This document shows, in pieces, positions 60,310 through 64,000 of a stretch of DNA of 64,000 nucleotides (position 1 is its first letter; the number at the start of each line of letters is the position of its first letter). The stretch lies in the NCBI RefSeq assembly GCF_947496725.1, contig NZ_CANMDS010000001.1:682001-746000 (forward strand), read 5' to 3'. This DNA comes from an uncultured Dokdonia sp. (GTDB lineage Bacteria > Bacteroidota > Bacteroidia > Flavobacteriales > Flavobacteriaceae). A program made the translations under genes and the position numbers. The notes beneath the pieces were generated by a model. The model did not search any database and was not told where the DNA came from. It saw only the letters and a program-made list of their open reading frames with translations.

Positions 60310-61572
60310 TCAGGTTTTTTGTTTTTTCTTACGAGCCGCAGGAAACAATACATTATTTAGTATAAGACGATACCCAGGTGAGTTAGGATGAAGCTCAAGC
60401 TCTGTTTTTGGGTCTCCCACGCGGTGACGGTAATCCTCTGGGTCGTGCCCTCCATAAAATGTAAAAAAGCCCTTACCTTTTATACCGTGTATGTAACGTG
60501 CCTCACCATTAGTAAGATTTTCGCCCATCACGAGCACATTAGATTTTATAACCTCTGAGTCATAACTCGTGGTTTGCCCCATAAATCCTTTTACTAGTGC
60601 CGTATGGTTCTGGCATAACATTGTAGGAATAGGATCCCACTTTGCACTATAATCTTTGAGCGTAAAATAATCTGTACTAAAAGGAATCTTGCGCTTGCGG
60701 GTCATATCTATAGATGAGAACTCATACATAGTAGGCGATCGCTCTAGCGTGAAATTCTTAAAAGCAAAGGTCTTTTTAAAATCAATCTTTGAGCTATAAC
60801 TAGGATCACTAGGATCTCCGTCAAACATAGGTTCACAAATATCTACACCCTCTGCAGCGAGTGCAATATCAAAACTATCTGTCGCGCTACACATTGCAAA
60901 CATAAAACCACCGCCCACTACGTAGTCACGTATTTTTAAAGCAACATCTCGCTTCTCTTCAGACACTTTGCTGTAACCTAGCTCGGCAGCAAGTGCTTCG
61001 GCGGCTTTCTTTTCTTCTATGTACCAAGGTGCGGCTCTGTAGGCTCCATAAAATTTTCCAAACTGGCCTGTAAAATCTTCGTGATGCAAGTGTAACCAGT
61101 CATATAATATGAGTTGGTCGCTTAGCACCTCTTTATCATATATAGTCGTATAAGGAATCTCTGCATAGGTAAGTACCATCGTCACGGCATCATCCCACGG
61201 CACTTTACTATCTGGCGTATAAACGGCAATTTTTGGCGCTTTTTCTAATACGACAGCCTCCATATTTTGCGATGGACTCGCAATCTCTGTAAGAATTTTT
61301 TCGGTCTGACTATCTGAGAGTACCTCATAAGAGACGCCACGTATGGTGCACTCACGGCGTACCTCCTCAGTGTCTGGTAATAAAAATGACCCGCCACGGT
61401 AGTTGAGTAACCATTTTACCTTCTGGCTTTTATTAAGTGACCAGTAGGTAATCCCATAGGCTTTGAGGTGTTCCTTTTGTGTCTCTACATCCATAGGTAT
61501 GAGGATGTATGACGCTTTCGCGAAAGCGAAATTCAACACAAGGAAAAACAATAATAGATTTCTTTTATTCAA
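60310..61572 (-). CDS. Conserved secreted protein, GATase1-like
   Basis: 420 residues. Signal peptide MNKRNLLLFFLVLNFAFAKA, where AFAKA is encoded by a perfect iterated palindrome and supplies an AKA cleavage site. The body has AVYTPDSKVPWDDAVTMVL, LILYDWLHLHHEDF, VVGGGFMFAMCSATDSFD and FYGGHDPEDYRHR, like a DUF4159-type glutamine-amidotransferase fold with Cys and His. Databases often label such proteins asparagine synthetase B, which the sequence does not support. Middle gene between the DUF922 pair; overlaps the upstream gene by 4 bp. Confidence 0.7.
   Translation of the reverse strand: MNKRNLLLFFLVLNFAFAKASYILIPMDVETQKEHLKAYGITYWSLNKSQKVKWLLNYRGGSFLLPDTEEVRRECTIRGVSYEVLSDSQTEKILTEIASPSQNMEAVVLEKAPKIAVYTPDSKVPWDDAVTMVLTYAEIPYTTIYDKEVLSDQLILYDWLHLHHEDFTGQFGKFYGAYRAAPWYIEEKKAAEALAAELGYSKVSEEKRDVALKIRDYVVGGGFMFAMCSATDSFDIALAAEGVDICEPMFDGDPSDPSYSSKIDFKKTFAFKNFTLERSPTMYEFSSIDMTRKRKIPFSTDYFTLKDYSAKWDPIPTMLCQNHTALVKGFMGQTTSYDSEVIKSNVLVMGENLTNGEARYIHGIKGKGFFTFYGGHDPEDYRHRVGDPKTELELHPNSPGYRLILNNVLFPAARKKKQKT
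61513..61528. repeat. Iterated palindrome copy 21 (perfect, in a signal peptide)
   Basis: CGCTTTCGCGAAAGCG translated FAFAKAS at the end of the signal peptide. Confidence 0.92.
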
Positions 61573-62150
61573 GGTCTTGCTATTTTAATTTTTTTCTTAT
61601 TCTCATATCGGAATTCATTTAAAGCATTCAATTTACCCTGTATTCGCTCCTTCCATTCAGATAGTTTTTGAGTATTACGACCACTTTCCGTTTCTCTAAT
61701 AAGAAGTGCCCGCTCTTGAGAAAACTCAGACATTAATTTATTACTAATCACTTGAAGGTGATCAAAACCTTTGAGTACTTTTTTCTTCTCAATAAGTGCC
61801 TGTTTTCTAAACTTCCTAGTATAAACTTCACTAAGATCAAACTGCAGTTGCTGAAAAGCGAGTTGCGCTTGTTGATTTTCTAAAACAGTCTCATTTATCC
61901 AAGAAGCCTCTCCAAGAAATATATTGAGTATTTTTTGATTAAAATTTTTACTCAAAAATGAAAAACCACTTACCTGATATGACATCGAAAACTGGCTGTA
62001 CAATGCCTCGTTTTCTGTATCATTTATTTTCATCTTAAAATTGGCTATTTCTAAGGGATTACTTGCTGACCATAACTTTTGACCTTGCTGTAATCGCTGT
62101 CCAAAAATAGACACTGAAATAAATAAAAATAGTACGGTAATATACTTCAT
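61569..62150 (-). CDS. Secreted DUF922-like paralogue with lost active site
   Basis: 193 residues, signal peptide MKYITVLFLFISVSIFG. Aligns with the protease at 59774: there HEQTHFDITEVYARK, here FQQLQFDLSEVYTRK, so both His and the Glu of HExxH are gone while the neighbouring SEVYTRK helix is kept. Probably non-catalytic, possibly a partner or regulator of the active copy. First gene of the three-gene unit; ATGA overlap with the next gene. Charged helical C-terminus. Confidence 0.72.
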   Translation of the reverse strand: MKYITVLFLFISVSIFGQRLQQGQKLWSASNPLEIANFKMKINDTENEALYSQFSMSYQVSGFSFLSKNFNQKILNIFLGEASWINETVLENQQAQLAFQQLQFDLSEVYTRKFRKQALIEKKKVLKGFDHLQVISNKLMSEFSQERALLIRETESGRNTQKLSEWKERIQGKLNALNEFRYENKKKIKIARP

Positions 62151-62258
62151 CTAGTAGCTCATTGTATAACGTTAAAAATACAGATTTGTTATGACAAGCA
62201 GCGTGCCAAAAGACATCCTAAAAAAGATGAACTCTAGATTGTGGATTGTTATAAAAAC

Positions 62259-62294
62259 AAAAAGCCTCAATAGCAATACTATTGAGGCTTTTTC
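62259..62294 (-). terminator. Terminator after dnaB
   Basis: AAAAAGCCTCAATAG-caata-CTATTGAGGCTTTTT; minus strand T run serves dnaB. Confidence 0.88.
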
Positions 62295-62311
62295 TATAAT
62301 TACATTATGTT

Positions 62312-63868
62312 CTAAAAAGGAACTCCATCATCTTCTTCTTCACTAGGTAGTCCTGGTGCTGGACCGCCAAAGGCGTCATCTGCGCTAGGTAGTGCATTAG
62401 GATTAAAGGTATCATCATTTGCAGCGGCATTCATACTACTTGCAAACTCATACGGTGTTGTAAATTCATCTAGGTTATCAAATTTACCTAGGTGACCAAT
62501 AAACTTAAGACGGATGTTATCTAGACCCCCGTTACGGTGTTTAGCCACGATAAACTCTCCTTGACCTTCAGTCGGGCTACGCTCTTCATCATCCCACTCC
62601 TCTATCTTATAATATTCTGGACGGTAAATAAATGATACAATATCTGCATCCTGCTCGATCGCTCCAGATTCACGCAGGTCAGACAATAGTGGTCGTTTAC
62701 TACCACCACGCGTCTCTACCGCACGTGATAGCTGCGATAGTGCGATTACAGGTACACTAAGTTCTTTTGCAAGCGCCTTGAGGTTACGAGAAATCATAGA
62801 AATTTCCTGCTCACGGTTACCGCCTCCTTTATTTGCAGATCCTCCCGTCATAAGCTGGAGGTAATCTATCATTATGATTTTAATACCAAACTGCGATGCT
62901 AGACGTCGCGCCTTTGCACGTAAGTCAAAAATAGAAAGCGACGGTGTGTCATCTATAAATAGTGGTGCTTTCTCAAGGCTCTTTACCTTTACGTTAAGCT
63001 GTTCCCACTCGTGTTTTTCTAGTTTACCAGTACGCAACTTCTCAGAAGAAAGCCCCGTCTCAGACGAGATCAAACGTGTGATGAGTTGTACAGAAGACAT
63101 CTCCAGAGAGAAGAAGGCTACGGGCACATTCTGGTCTACCGCCATATTACGAGCCATCGTAAGGGTCATAGCCGTTTTACCCATACCTGGACGAGCCGCC
63201 ACGATAATTAAATCTGATGGTTGCCATCCTGAGGTAAGTTCATCTACCTTATGAAAACCAGTAGGTATACCCGAGAGCCCCTCTTGGTTTGCTATTTCTT
63301 CAATTTTCTTTTTAGCTTGTATTACGAGACTCTGCGCACTTTCTGAACTACGCTTTACGTTACCCTGTGTTACTTCATATAGCTTAGTCTCGGCAGTGTC
63401 TAGTAGGTCAAAAACATCTGTGGTCTCATCATATGCTTCTTCTATAATCTCGTTTGAGATTTTAATAAGTGATCGCTGTATAAACTTCTGTAAGATGATA
63501 CGTGCGTGGTACTCAATGTGTGCAGAAGAGGCTACTTTTTGAGTAAGTTGTATAAGGTAATAATCACCTCCAGCCGCTTCCAGCTTTGCCATTTTCTTGA
63601 GCTGCTCAGAAACGGTTAATAAGTCTACTGGCTGCCCTTCTTCAAAGAGTACGCGTATCGCCTCAAAGATGTGTTTATGCTGTTCTTTATAAAAAACCTC
63701 TGGTGATAAGATGTCTATTACCTCATCTACACCCTTCTTATCAATCATAAGCGCACCTAGCACAACTACCTCAAGATCAAGTGCTTGTGGTGGTATTTTA
63801 CCTTTCTCAAGGCTAATTACCTGACCCTTAGAAGTATTATATGCTGGTTTTGGCTTGGTTTGTTCCAT
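62312..63868 (-). CDS. dnaB: Replicative DNA helicase
   Basis: Hexameric helicase at the replication fork. 518 residues from ATG 63868 (MEQTKPKPAYNTSKGQ); the open frame extends 20 codons further through a palindrome copy, which I reject. N-terminal DnaB domain (~25-140, PPQALDLEVVVLGALM), RecA-like domain with Walker A AARPGMGKTA, H1a EMSS region FFSLEMSS, and IIMIDYLQLM. KRPLLSDLRESGAIEQDAD and the acidic C-terminus follow. Confidence 0.96.
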   Translation of the reverse strand: MEQTKPKPAYNTSKGQVISLEKGKIPPQALDLEVVVLGALMIDKKGVDEVIDILSPEVFYKEQHKHIFEAIRVLFEEGQPVDLLTVSEQLKKMAKLEAAGGDYYLIQLTQKVASSAHIEYHARIILQKFIQRSLIKISNEIIEEAYDETTDVFDLLDTAETKLYEVTQGNVKRSSESAQSLVIQAKKKIEEIANQEGLSGIPTGFHKVDELTSGWQPSDLIIVAARPGMGKTAMTLTMARNMAVDQNVPVAFFSLEMSSVQLITRLISSETGLSSEKLRTGKLEKHEWEQLNVKVKSLEKAPLFIDDTPSLSIFDLRAKARRLASQFGIKIIMIDYLQLMTGGSANKGGGNREQEISMISRNLKALAKELSVPVIALSQLSRAVETRGGSKRPLLSDLRESGAIEQDADIVSFIYRPEYYKIEEWDDEERSPTEGQGEFIVAKHRNGGLDNIRLKFIGHLGKFDNLDEFTTPYEFASSMNAAANDDTFNPNALPSADDAFGGPAPGLPSEEEDDGVPF

Positions 63869-63900
63869 AGCTACGAATGTAAAAAAATAGTTGTGCGAGT

Positions 63901-63920
63901 TACGCTTTCGCGAAAGCGTA
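63901..63920. repeat. Iterated palindrome copy 22 (perfect, 20-bp)
   Basis: TACGCTTTCGCGAAAGCGTA, 33 bp upstream of the chosen dnaB start, most likely in its promoter region. Confidence 0.92.
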
Positions 63921-64000
63921 GTACTCACAGGTCATTAACAATGCAACTGTTAACAACTTGAAAATATTGTTAATAAGGGTAAAAAAATCCGCACTTACAA

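Noticed and set aside
60310-61572. Asparagine synthetase B as name for the 420-residue secreted protein
   Set aside because: It has a signal peptide and neither the N-terminal Cys glutaminase nor an SGGLDSS loop; the true asnB is at 57226.
63869-63928. Longer N-terminus for dnaB (20 residues)
   Set aside because: The extra residues are the translated palindrome and promoter region; MEQTKPK gives a normal DnaB start.
1-64000. Iterated palindrome as transcription terminators
   Set aside because: It has a very short or no loop, no T run, often follows a separate real terminator, and occurs inside genes and operons.
1-64000. CRISPR arrays, tRNA or rRNA genes
   Set aside because: No regular short direct repeats with unique spacers, no TTCGAATCC-type tRNA arms, no rRNA segments noticed on either strand.

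Overview
The window looks like chromosomal DNA of a marine flavobacterium (Bacteroidota, Flavobacteriaceae; Dokdonia-like is my guess from gene content and the repeat, not proven). The evidence is: gliding and type IX secretion (T9SS) genes (gldA, a PorT/SprT-like protein, a protein with a T9SS sorting tail); promoters of the Bacteroidota type (TAnnTTTG -7 box); TamL as a lipoprotein Omp85; tandem DUF3857 transglutaminase-like proteins; and a RamB/ScfR-type regulator divergent from the glyoxylate shunt. No rRNA, tRNA, CRISPR array, transposase or integrase was seen.

Layout. 0-10.7 kb: potassium uptake (trkH partial, trkA), menaquinone methylation (ubiE), porT, a SPOUT methyltransferase divergent from tamL, fbaA, accD and a polyprenyl diphosphate synthase. 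10.8-19.2 kb: a T9SS cargo protein, rlmN, and a glyoxylate block (class V aminotransferase, aceA, aceB) divergent from its probable regulator. 19.3-34 kb: queA, aroA, a MazG-like pyrophosphohydrolase, two DUF3857 proteins plus a remnant of a third, dtd-rsgA, a secreted protein, and the aromatic amino acid operon pheA-aminotransferase-tyrA-aroF/chorismate mutase. 34-38 kb: gldA, rpsO, pnp. 38.1-54.2 kb: an AT-rich accessory region of mostly unknown, lipoprotein or defence-like genes, interrupted by an O-antigen-ligase-like gene. 54.3-64 kb: Nudix, Imm53-like, MepB-like, TetR plus an AhpD-like protein, asnB, DUF2911, a DUF922 pair around a secreted protein, and dnaB.

Main discoveries. (1) A phenylalanine/tyrosine-rich leader peptide with terminator and antiterminator arms sits before pheA, a textbook ribosome-mediated attenuator for the whole aromatic operon. 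(2) A highly iterated palindrome, CGCTTTCGCGAAAGCG, occurs 22 times (11 perfect 16-mers), mostly between genes but four times in frame inside genes. (3) The accessory region is organised as gene cassettes separated by related, foldable spacers of about 160-240 bp with AAC...GTT-like ends, resembling integron attC sites or another cassette-exchange element. Cargo includes a HEPN protein, a PD-(D/E)XK-DUF2075 helicase, an FRG/DUF262 pair and several lipoproteins. (4) A second repeat (terminator, palindrome, and up to 280 bp of conserved DNA) is present in four copies around the cassettes.

Starts were reassigned where upstream extensions ran through promoters. Most gene calls rest on family recognition by eye; no database search was possible.
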